64,000 nt of DNA from JARRQJ01 sp963761035. Lineage in GTDB: Bacteria; Pseudomonadota; Gammaproteobacteria; DRLM01. Both the position numbers and the translations under genes were made by a program. Under the pieces are notes generated by a model. It had not been told where the DNA came from. It searched no databases and was given only the letters and a program-made list of their open reading frames with translations. This document shows, piece after piece, positions 26,081 to 34,286 of this stretch. Within the stretch, counting starts at the first letter, position 1. Each line of letters opens with the position of its first letter. The stretch is taken from assembly GCA_963761035.1 (NCBI GenBank), contig CAVXFH010000002.1:558001-622000 (forward strand), in the 5' to 3' direction.

Positions 26081-26393
26081 CGCCGTTATTCGAAGGGTGG
26101 CTTAATCAAGGTGGCCCGCTTATTGAACAGGGCATCACGATCGTGGGTGGTTATCCACCCAGAACTTCGGCTTCCCTCCGACACCGCGTTTCGGCCGTCG
26201 CGCGCACCATAATAGCCCGGGATCGCCATACATCAGCCGATCATAGTGCGCCCTTGTTAAGAGCCGACATTCCCGGCAAATTTTATATGATATTGATATT
26301 TATATGTTACCTTTGCCTATACCGAGCAATTATGCACTATGGCATCACACTTGCTCACGAACACTACGTAATCGATACGCGGAGGATATTAAC
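26081..26393. other. region without recognisable gene
   Basis: About 310 bases between the IS6 remnant and the receiver fragment. Open frames here are short and show no family features. The end (26381-26385, GGAGG) is the ribosome-binding site of the next frame. A decayed element is possible but not demonstrable by eye. Confidence 0.4.
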
Positions 26394-26630
26394 ATGTACC
26401 AGCAGATCGTGATCGTAGATGACCACACCGAACGTACCGCGCTCATGGCCCAGGCCTTACGCGACAGCGGTTATGGCGTGATGACCTTGGAGGCGCAAAA
26501 CGACGAAGAGCTGTACGCGGGGCTGCGTCGCTTCAAACCGGACTTCCTGGTCATCGGCGACGAAGTAGTGATCGACCTGCAGGCGAGTGACAACCGCTGT
26601 CTGCTGCAAGAAATCAGTATAGCCTGTTGA
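26394..26630 (+). pseudogene. truncated response-regulator receiver (NasT-like)
   Basis: ATG 26394 follows a good GGAGG at 26381-26385. The 78-residue product starts MYQQIVIVDDHTERTALMAQ and continues ALRDSGYGVMTLEAQND, a receiver-domain beginning with the paired acidic residues VDD, most like NasT/ANTAR regulators (VIVDDxxERAALLxQALxDAGY). It ends shortly after DFLVIGDEVVIDLQASDNR, so the rest of the receiver and any ANTAR or DNA-binding output domain are missing. It is called a truncated gene; the intact RBS leaves open a small expressed product. Confidence 0.6.
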
Positions 26631-26837
26631 TTGTCGTTGGCGTCCTGAAAATATCTCCTGACCCTGATCCGGGGGGAGTGCGTTCACTCCGTTCTTCTCG
26701 TCCACCTCATTCGCACGTCCGTAACCCCTCGAAGACACATATATACGCGCGCTGCGTAGTGGCAAACTTTGCGCTTTTCACTTGCAGCAAATGCAGTACG
26801 AGACCATTTAATTCGCTAGTTGATAGGAAGTCTAATC

Positions 26838-28082
26838 ATGTCCGGCTCTTTGAACTTTCCCCGTCACGGCGATAAAAAGAACTCTGATTTCTTTGAAACC
26901 TATATAAGACGGCTGCTTGAAGAACGGGATCGCGTCGGCTTGACCGAACTGATCCGCGAGATCGATGCGCTCATGGTCACCGTTGAGCCCGGCCACTCCA
27001 TCGATTATGTCGCCGAGCTTTGCCTCATGACTCCTTATCACTATCTGGTCACGCTGGAGAGCGAGTCGCATCTGACGCACGTCATGCGCATTGATCTGAA
27101 CTCGCCCGACATCCTGGTTCGCGAAGTTAAGGATCCCAACATCCGCGGCATTTTCCGCAGTCTCAACGAGGTCTATCCCATCGGTTCGCATAAACCTTAC
27201 AGCCGCTACATGGGCGAGGTGCTGCGTGTCACTGACCTGCACAGCGTGGTGTGCTTGCAGCGCGAACGGGAATTTCGCTTCTTTTCCCAGGACGAGATCC
27301 GCCGTCTGGAAATGCCCGGCAATCTGGCAGTGAGCAAACCCTCGCCCTATACCCACAACATCGTGGCCTACCTCGAGCGGGAACCCGAGGAACTACGCGT
27401 ATACGCGCTGGGTTTGAGCAGCATTCGCTCCGACGTCCAAGATGCCTATCTGGCCGCCAAGGCGCTGCAAAAACGTCTGCGCATCGACAGCTTGATCCTC
27501 CCCATCGACCACCTGGCCACTCGTGTCTATAGCCAAAACCGCGAGGTGGCGATACTCGAATACCTATCCTGGTCCAGTTATTATTATTGGGGCTCCTATG
27601 ACATCAAGGATCAAAACTCCTCCACCAATGTCACCAAGAGCGTAAACTACCCGGAAGAGCGGCGCAGTCCCGCCAAAGTCTTCACCGCCAACAACACACC
27701 TTATTTCGTCAATCATCTCGAGAAACTGCCGTCGCCCACCGAGACCTTTGTCCGCAACTATGGGCCGCGCCTGCATCACATCGCCATCGCCGTACGCGAT
27801 GGCGAGACCGACGGCATGGAAAACATCGAATACGTGGTGAAGGTCATTCGCGAACAGGGGAAGGACTTTCTTCTCGATGTCATCGGCTCTAAAGAACAGG
27901 GATTGAAGCAGATCTTTTCCAGCGCCTCCGAGCATTCTTCTCTGATTATCGAATACGTGCAACGCTACGGCGACTTCTTCGGCTTCTTCGCCAAAGACAA
28001 TGTTGCGGAATTGACGCGGGCCGCCGGAGCGGAAGAGAAGTTACTGGAGATGGAGGCGCAGGCCGCGCGAATCACCCGGTAA
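26838..28082 (+). CDS. HPPD-like VOC-fold putative metal-dependent dioxygenase
   Basis: A 414-residue protein. The N-terminal 200 residues are not recognised. The C-terminal half resembles 4-hydroxyphenylpyruvate dioxygenase: LPIDHLATRVYS (His225) aligns with the first ligand, RLHHIAIAV (His314) with GIQHVAF, and SSLIIEYVQRYGDFFGFF (Glu372) with VFFEFIQRKGDEGFG, giving a full 2-His-1-Glu iron triad; GLKQIFSS aligns with LLQIF. The first VOC half of true HPPD is not evident. TAGGAAG lies 8 bp before ATG 26838; TTG 26820 is possible. It heads the rightward ATP-grasp/alpha-E/transglutaminase cluster. Iron binding and oxygenase activity are inferred; the substrate is unknown. Confidence 0.65.
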   Translation: MSGSLNFPRHGDKKNSDFFETYIRRLLEERDRVGLTELIREIDALMVTVEPGHSIDYVAELCLMTPYHYLVTLESESHLTHVMRIDLNSPDILVREVKDPNIRGIFRSLNEVYPIGSHKPYSRYMGEVLRVTDLHSVVCLQREREFRFFSQDEIRRLEMPGNLAVSKPSPYTHNIVAYLEREPEELRVYALGLSSIRSDVQDAYLAAKALQKRLRIDSLILPIDHLATRVYSQNREVAILEYLSWSSYYYWGSYDIKDQNSSTNVTKSVNYPEERRSPAKVFTANNTPYFVNHLEKLPSPTETFVRNYGPRLHHIAIAVRDGETDGMENIEYVVKVIREQGKDFLLDVIGSKEQGLKQIFSSASEHSSLIIEYVQRYGDFFGFFAKDNVAELTRAAGAEEKLLEMEAQAARITR

Positions 28083-28331
28083 ATTGACCCACAACTTTCT
28101 GCCTCAATATAGTGCGTCATTAGGCTGCGCAATTACGCGCCGCACCGTAGTGGCGCAATCATGGCCCGCACCTCGTAATCGGAATTGGGGACAATGGCCT
28201 TCAAAATCCGCCGGAATCACGGCATTGCCGTATTTCAGTCCGATTAACTCGACGATGGAACATACCGAGGCATGGCGTGGCATGGAGACTGCTATAGCTT
28301 CATAAATCACCGCACTCCCGGGGATCATCTA
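28083..28331. promoter_or_regulatory. spacer before the ATP-grasp gene, possible promoter region
   Basis: A 249-bp gap separates the VOC gene from the ATP-grasp gene. It is large enough for a separate promoter. No clear -35/-10 pair or terminator was found, and the short open frames in it show no family features. Confidence 0.3.
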
Positions 28332-29783
28332 ATGAGCATCAACTGGAAGAGCTACGATCCTAACGGCTTTTATGACGAAATGATCCATTCGGGTGCGCAA
28401 CCTCGCGCGCTGGCGCTGGGCATGATCAAACACCTGCAGTCCCTCAGCGGCGACGAACTCCGCGCCCGCCAGCTGGCGGCCGAGGCCGCCATCGTCGAAA
28501 TGGGCATCACTTTCACCGTCTACAGCGAAGGCGGCAACATCGACCGCGCCTGGCCGTTCGACATCATTCCGCGCATCATCGCCGCCAGGGAGTGGGCGGT
28601 CACCGCAGCGGGCCTGCGCCAACGCATGCGCGCCCTCAATCTCTTTATCGGCGATATTTACGGCGAACAGCATATCGTCCGCGACGGGGTATTTCCCGGC
28701 GAACTGTTGGCGAATTCCAAGAATTTTCGCCGCGAATGCATCGGCATCAAGCCCCGCCATGGGGTATGGGCGCATATATGCGGCAGCGACCTGATCCGTG
28801 ATGAACACGGGCAATTTTTTGTGCTTGAAGACAACCTGCGCGTACCCTCCGGCGTCTCGTACATGCTGGAAAATCGCGCACTGACAAAACAGGTATTCGG
28901 CGAATTATTCGAAGACTACAGTATTCAGCCCATAGCCGATTATCCCAATCACCTGTTTGACGCGCTGGCCTCGATCTCACCCCGCGACGGCGAATTCCCC
29001 GAGATAGCGGTGCTTACGCCGGGCATCTACAATTCCGCGTATTTCGAGCACTCCTTTCTCGCACAGCAGATGGGCGTGGAATTGGTCGAGGGTTCGGACC
29101 TGATAGTCGGCGACGACGACCGCGTGTACATGAGCACCCTCCACGGCCCGCAACGGATCGATGTGATCTACCGGCGCATCGACGACCTGTTTCTCGATCC
29201 CGAGGTCTTCAACAAGGAATCGGCGCTGGGCGTGGCGGGTCTGATTCGCGCCTGGCGCACAGGCAAAGTCGGCCTGGTCAATGCGCCCGGCGCGGGGGTG
29301 GCGGACGACAAGGTAGTGTACGCCTTCGTGCCCAAGATCATAAAATATTATTTGGACGAAGAACCGATCATCCCCAACGTGGAGACCTACATCTGCCTCC
29401 ACGATAAGGAACGCGAGCATGTGCTCAAGAATCTCGACAAAATGGTGGTCAAGCCCGCCAACGAGTCCGGTGGATACGGCATGCTGATCGGCCCCACGGC
29501 CAGCAAGAAAGAGCTTGAAGAATTCGCCCGCCGCATCAAGGCCGACCCGCGCAACTATATGGCGCAGCCCCTGATCAAGCTCTCCACCGTGCCGACGGTA
29601 TGCGGCGATAGTATTGAGCCGCGCCATGTGGACCTGCGCCCATTTATTCTGCAAGGGGAAAGGATGTACGTGACCCCCGGCGGATTGACCCGCGTGGCTT
29701 TACGCAAGGGATCGACAGTCGTGAACTCGTCACAGGGCGGCGGCAGCAAGGATACCTGGATCGTAAATGCGGTGGCGGCCTGA
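28332..29783 (+). CDS. circularly permuted ATP-grasp ligase
   Basis: A 483-residue protein of the circularly permuted ATP-grasp type 2 family (DUF404/DUF407), predicted ATP-dependent carboxylate-amine ligases. Diagnostic segments include GITFTVYSEGGNIDRAWPFD, FFVLEDNLRVPSGVSYMLEN, VVKPANESGGYGMLIGP and GGLTRVALRKGSTVVNSSQG. The frame runs back to 28272, but ATG 28332 gives the conserved start MSINWKSYDPNGFYDEM. The TGA overlaps the alpha-E start by one base (TGATG), showing tight coupling. The specific substrates are unknown. Confidence 0.88.
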   Translation: MSINWKSYDPNGFYDEMIHSGAQPRALALGMIKHLQSLSGDELRARQLAAEAAIVEMGITFTVYSEGGNIDRAWPFDIIPRIIAAREWAVTAAGLRQRMRALNLFIGDIYGEQHIVRDGVFPGELLANSKNFRRECIGIKPRHGVWAHICGSDLIRDEHGQFFVLEDNLRVPSGVSYMLENRALTKQVFGELFEDYSIQPIADYPNHLFDALASISPRDGEFPEIAVLTPGIYNSAYFEHSFLAQQMGVELVEGSDLIVGDDDRVYMSTLHGPQRIDVIYRRIDDLFLDPEVFNKESALGVAGLIRAWRTGKVGLVNAPGAGVADDKVVYAFVPKIIKYYLDEEPIIPNVETYICLHDKEREHVLKNLDKMVVKPANESGGYGMLIGPTASKKELEEFARRIKADPRNYMAQPLIKLSTVPTVCGDSIEPRHVDLRPFILQGERMYVTPGGLTRVALRKGSTVVNSSQGGGSKDTWIVNAVAA

Positions 29784-30748
29784 TGTTATCGCGCGTGGCG
29801 GAAAGGGTCTACTGGATAGCGCGTTACATCGAACGCGCCGAAAACAGCGCGCGCCTGGTCAATGCCTACACCCATCAAATACTGGACCTCCCCGCCGGCC
29901 TTGAGCCCGGCTGGCGGCAACTGGTCGATATCATCGGGGGTGATCAAAACTTTGATAAGCATTACCAGGCCTACAACGAACGAAATACCGTAAGCTTTTT
30001 AGTTGAGGACAACTCCAGTCCCGGTTCTATCATGACCTCGGTGTCCATGGCCCGCGAAAATATGCGTACCACTCGCGAACTGTTACCGATCGAGGCTTGG
30101 CTGCACTGCAACGAACTTTATTTATTTGTCAAGAACAGCGCACGTGATGCGGTGCCGCGCCGCAGCCGTTATACCTTTCTCAAGGATGTCATCTTTCGCT
30201 GCCAGCAATTGACCGGTCTGCTGGCCGGCACCATGAGCCATGATGTGGCATACGACCTGGTGCGGCTGGGCCGCAATCTCGAGCGCGCCGATATGACCAC
30301 ACGCATCGTCGACAGCGCGATCTATATTCTCATGCCGCGCCAGCATCAACCTGATCAATATGACAAACTGCTATGGCTCAATGTGCTCAAGTCGTCCAGC
30401 GCCGATCAAATGTATCGCCAACATGTGCGCAGCCGCGTAGAGGGCAAGGCGGTGGTGAAATTTCTGCTGCACGACCGCCATTTTCCCCGTGCAGTGGCCC
30501 GCGCGATCTCCGAGGCCGAAATCAGCCTGCACCATCTGCCGCGCAATGAGGCGCCCTTGCGGCGTATACTGCAACTGCGGGAGAGCATGCGCGCCGCCGA
30601 CATCGACGCCATGGACCTGGAGGGCATGCACACCTTTATCGATGAGTTACAGCTCGCCCTCAATGAGGTGCACAGTGAAATCTTCCGGACGTGGTTTCAA
30701 GTAAGCCATCGGCCGCACCGCGGCGATACGACGGCGGCGAGCGCATAA
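29783..30748 (+). CDS. alpha-E domain protein
   Basis: A 321-residue helical protein of the alpha-E family (DUF403), which almost always accompanies circularly permuted ATP-grasp ligases. The N-terminal MLSRVAERVYWIARYIERAE is the family signature, and RNLERADMTTRIVDSAIYIL is a second conserved helix. It starts in the stop codon of the ATP-grasp gene and ends 51 bp before the transglutaminase/DUF2126 gene. Its role is structural or catalytic within the ligase complex; which is not established. A second alpha-E domain occurs fused to the ATP-grasp encoded at 34287-36842. Confidence 0.9.
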   Translation: MLSRVAERVYWIARYIERAENSARLVNAYTHQILDLPAGLEPGWRQLVDIIGGDQNFDKHYQAYNERNTVSFLVEDNSSPGSIMTSVSMARENMRTTRELLPIEAWLHCNELYLFVKNSARDAVPRRSRYTFLKDVIFRCQQLTGLLAGTMSHDVAYDLVRLGRNLERADMTTRIVDSAIYILMPRQHQPDQYDKLLWLNVLKSSSADQMYRQHVRSRVEGKAVVKFLLHDRHFPRAVARAISEAEISLHHLPRNEAPLRRILQLRESMRAADIDAMDLEGMHTFIDELQLALNEVHSEIFRTWFQVSHRPHRGDTTAASA

Positions 30749-30799
30749 GCGACGAAGCTCAGGCCGCACCCAAACGATATAAAATCCAGGACTACCGGC

Positions 30800-33700
30800 A
30801 TGGCCATCAGAGTCGCTCTCCATCACGTCACCGCCTACCGATACGATCGGCGGGTCAATCTCTCTCCGCATGTCATCCGCCTGCGACCCGCCGTGCATAC
30901 CCGCACGCCCATCGAGGCCTATTCGCTGCGCATTCGCCCCGAGAAACATTTCATAAATTGGCAGCAGGACGCTTTCGGCAATTACCTGGCGCGGGTGGTA
31001 TTCCCGGAACCCAGCGAAGAACTGTCTCTGGAAGTGGACGTGGTGGCCGACATGACGGTCATCAATCCCTTCGATTTCTTCATCGAAGCGTATGCGGAAC
31101 ATTTTCCGTTTCCTTACGATAAACAAGTACGCAAGGAGCTGAGCCCCTATTTAGAGATCGCCGAGAGCGGCCCGCGCCTGCGCGACTGGGTGGCGAACGT
31201 AAGCCGCGAAAAGCGCGCCACCGCGGATTTCCTGGTCCACCTCAATCAAAGCCTGCAGCGCGATATCGGCTACAACATCCGCCTCGAGCCCGGTGTGCAA
31301 AGCTGCGAGGAGACGCTGCAACGGGCCTTCGGCTCCTGCCGCGACAGCGCCTGGCTGCTGGTGCAGATCCTGCGGCATCTCGGCTTGGCCGCGCGTTTCG
31401 TATCCGGTTATCTGGTACAACTCACCGCGGACGTCAAAAGCTTGGACGGTCCCGCGGGACCGACGGCCGACTTCACCGATCTCCATGCCTGGGCCGAGGT
31501 CTATGTGCCCGGCGCGGGTTGGATAGGGCTTGATCCGACCTCGGGACTGTTCGCCGGCGAAGGCCACATCCCTTTGGCCTGCACCCCCGATCCGGTGAGC
31601 GCCGCGCCCTTGAGCGGAGAGACCGACGAGTGCCAGGTGGAGTTCCATCACCGCAACACGGTGCAACGCATCCATGAAGACCCGCGCGTCACTAAACCCT
31701 ACCGCGACGACCAGTGGGCCGCCATCCTCGCCCTGGGTCGCAAGGTCGACGAGGACCTGATCGCCCAGGACATGCGCCTTACCATGGGCGGCGAACCGAC
31801 CTTCGTCTCGGTGGATGACATGGAATCCCCCGAATGGAACACCGCCGCCCTCGGCTCGAGCAAACGCCGCTTGGCGGGCGACTTGCTGCAACGCCTGGCG
31901 GAACGTTTCGCCGCCGGCGCCGCGTTGCATTGCGGCCAAGGCAAGTGGTATCCCGGCGAAGCGCTGCCGCGTTGGGCGCTGGGCTGTTTCTGGCGCAAGG
32001 ACGGCGTAGCGATATGGCGCAATAGCGATTTGTTGTTGGTCAAGGACGGCCATCTCGGCCACGGCCACGCGGAAGCGCGGCGTTTCGCCTTGTCCTTGAC
32101 GCGACGCCTGGGCGTTGACTCGCGGCACGTGTTGCCCGGTTACGAGGACATCCTGTATCAACTGTGGCGCGAGAGCGGCGTGCCGATCAACCTCGACCCG
32201 CTCAAGGCCGATCTTCACGATCCCATGGAACGCCGTTCCCTGGCGGCGGCGTTGTCGCGCGGCCTCGACAATCCGGTGGGTTACGTCCTGCCGCTGCGGT
32301 GGGACCACAAAACGCAGGCGTGGCAGAGTTCCTCGTGGACCTTTCGTCGCGAACATCTGTTCCTGTTGCCCGGCGACTCGCCCCTGGGTTTGCGTTTGCC
32401 GCTCGATTCCCTGCCGTGGGTAGCGGAAGATAAACGTGATTTGACCGAGCAGCGCAGCCTGTTCGAGCCCTTGCCAGCCCTGGGCGATTACTATGGCGAG
32501 GTGGCGCGCCGCTACAGCGAAAGGGTGTCGACAACCGCCGTCCATGACGAGATTCACGAACAAACCCCGGCCGACGCAGCAACCGACGCGGCGAAGGCAG
32601 AGCTGCCGGTGGCGCACACCGCCGTATGTATCGAAGCACGTGACGGCTGTCTACACGTGTTCGTGCCGCCGCTGGAACATCTCGAACATTACCTGGATCT
32701 CATCGCCTCTATCGAGGCCACGGCGCAGGAACTGAATCTTCCTGTAATGCTGGAAGGTTACGACCCGCCGCGCGACAATCGCCTGCAACGCCTGCTGGTA
32801 ACCCCTGACCCCGGCGTCATCGAGGTCAACATCCATCCCGCCAACTCCTGGGATGAGCTGGTGGCCAACACCGCCGCCCTCTATGAAGAGGCCCACCATA
32901 CCCGCCTGGGCACCGAGAAATTCATGCTCGACGGCCGCCACAGCGGCACCGGCGGCGGCAACCACGTCACCATCGGCGGCGCCACCCCGGCGGACAGCCC
33001 GGTGCTGCGGCGTCCGGATCTGTTGCGCAGCCTGGTGACGTATTGGCAACACCACCCAAGCCTGTCCTATTTGTTTTCCGGCCTATTCATAGGACCCACC
33101 AGCCAGGCGCCGCGCGTCGACGAGGCGCGCGACGAATTGCTTTATGAACTGGAGATCGCCTTCCAGCAGATGCCGCGCGGCGAGGTGCCGCAACCCTGGC
33201 TCGTGGACAGGCTGCTGCGCCATCTGCTGGTGGACTTGACCGGCAACACCCATCGCGCCGAATTTTGCATCGACAAGCTGTATTCGCCCGACAGCGCGCA
33301 AGGCCGTCTGGGTCTGGTGGAATTCCGCGCCTTCGAGATGCCGCCCCACAGCCGCATGAGCGTGGTGCAGATGCTGTTGTTGCGCGCCTTGCTCGCGCGC
33401 TTTTGGCGTATGCCATACGCCAAAGACTTGGTGCGCTGGGGCACGGAGTTGCACGACCGTTTCATGCTGCCCCACTACGTGTGGGGGGACCTGCGCGAGG
33501 TAGTGCAAGACTTGAACAACTGCGGCTACCCTTTCCGCTCGGAATGGTTCGCGCCCTTCCTCGAATTCCGCTTCCCGCACTACGGGGCGGTGCGCGTACA
33601 AGATATCCATTTGGAATTGCGCATGGCGCTGGAACCCTGGAACGTCCTGGGTGAAGAAGTGAGCACCCTGGGCACCGCGCGCTTCGTCGACTCCTCGGTG

Positions 33701-34183
33701 GAACGTCTACAGGTAAAAGTAACGGGGCTCACCGACGGCCGCCATATCGTCACCTGCAACGGCCGGCGCGTGCCTCTGCACAACACCGGCACCCAGGGCG
33801 AATACGTGGCGGGGGTGCGTTACCGCGCCTGGCAACCGCCTTCCGCCTTGCACCCCACCATCGGCGTGCATGCGCCGCTGATATTTGACCTAATCGACGG
33901 CTGGAACGGCCGCTCGATCGGGGGCTGCGCTTACCATGTCGCCCACCCGGGCGGCCGCAACTACGAGGTCTTTCCGGTCAACGCCAACGAGGCGGAGGCG
34001 CGCCGCATCAGCCGTTTCTGGGGCTACGGCCATACCCCCGGCGCACTGCAATTGCCTCCCGACATCGCGCAACTGGGCCGTTACTTCCCCGAAGGCCACG
34101 CGCCGCGACCCCTGACGCCGCCGACGGAAGAACGCAATCGCGAATACCCCTATTGCCTGGACCTGCGCCGCGCGCCGGGTTAA
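30800..34183 (+). CDS. transglutaminase-like / DUF2126 fusion protein
   Basis: A 1127-residue two-part protein. Residues 1-290 form a bacterial transglutaminase-like domain with N-terminal beta-fold and catalytic triad Cys180 (FGSCRDSAWLLV), His229 (DLHAWAEVY) and Asp245 (LDPTSGL). The remainder, from about residue 310 (WAAILALGRKVDEDLIAQDM, LTMGGEPTFVS), is DUF2126, predicted to be a COOH-NH2 ligase-like domain. Conserved segments include GVIEVNIHPANSWDEL, GTGGGNHVTIGGATP and FRAFEMPPHSRMS. No signal peptide. The gene lies 51 bp after the alpha-E gene and is the longest in the cluster. Activity is predicted, not shown. Confidence 0.88.
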   Translation: MAIRVALHHVTAYRYDRRVNLSPHVIRLRPAVHTRTPIEAYSLRIRPEKHFINWQQDAFGNYLARVVFPEPSEELSLEVDVVADMTVINPFDFFIEAYAEHFPFPYDKQVRKELSPYLEIAESGPRLRDWVANVSREKRATADFLVHLNQSLQRDIGYNIRLEPGVQSCEETLQRAFGSCRDSAWLLVQILRHLGLAARFVSGYLVQLTADVKSLDGPAGPTADFTDLHAWAEVYVPGAGWIGLDPTSGLFAGEGHIPLACTPDPVSAAPLSGETDECQVEFHHRNTVQRIHEDPRVTKPYRDDQWAAILALGRKVDEDLIAQDMRLTMGGEPTFVSVDDMESPEWNTAALGSSKRRLAGDLLQRLAERFAAGAALHCGQGKWYPGEALPRWALGCFWRKDGVAIWRNSDLLLVKDGHLGHGHAEARRFALSLTRRLGVDSRHVLPGYEDILYQLWRESGVPINLDPLKADLHDPMERRSLAAALSRGLDNPVGYVLPLRWDHKTQAWQSSSWTFRREHLFLLPGDSPLGLRLPLDSLPWVAEDKRDLTEQRSLFEPLPALGDYYGEVARRYSERVSTTAVHDEIHEQTPADAATDAAKAELPVAHTAVCIEARDGCLHVFVPPLEHLEHYLDLIASIEATAQELNLPVMLEGYDPPRDNRLQRLLVTPDPGVIEVNIHPANSWDELVANTAALYEEAHHTRLGTEKFMLDGRHSGTGGGNHVTIGGATPADSPVLRRPDLLRSLVTYWQHHPSLSYLFSGLFIGPTSQAPRVDEARDELLYELEIAFQQMPRGEVPQPWLVDRLLRHLLVDLTGNTHRAEFCIDKLYSPDSAQGRLGLVEFRAFEMPPHSRMSVVQMLLLRALLARFWRMPYAKDLVRWGTELHDRFMLPHYVWGDLREVVQDLNNCGYPFRSEWFAPFLEFRFPHYGAVRVQDIHLELRMALEPWNVLGEEVSTLGTARFVDSSVERLQVKVTGLTDGRHIVTCNGRRVPLHNTGTQGEYVAGVRYRAWQPPSALHPTIGVHAPLIFDLIDGWNGRSIGGCAYHVAHPGGRNYEVFPVNANEAEARRISRFWGYGHTPGALQLPPDIAQLGRYFPEGHAPRPLTPPTEERNREYPYCLDLRRAPG

Positions 34184-34286
34184 CCGCTATTTTCAGCGGG
34201 GACAACAGGGAAAGCACGGGTAGGGGACTCGCGCCCGCCGGCGCGGCGCGTTATGCTGATCTACCCAAAACAGACGTTAAACTGTG

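Noticed and set aside
28084..28328. Short open frames on both strands between the VOC and ATP-grasp genes
   Set aside because: No ribosome-binding site, family feature or plausible composition.
31151..32617. Minus-strand open frame of 488 codons within the transglutaminase/DUF2126 gene
   Set aside because: Antisense shadow of a strongly conserved gene, with Gln/Arg/Gly-rich composition typical of reversed GC-rich coding sequence.
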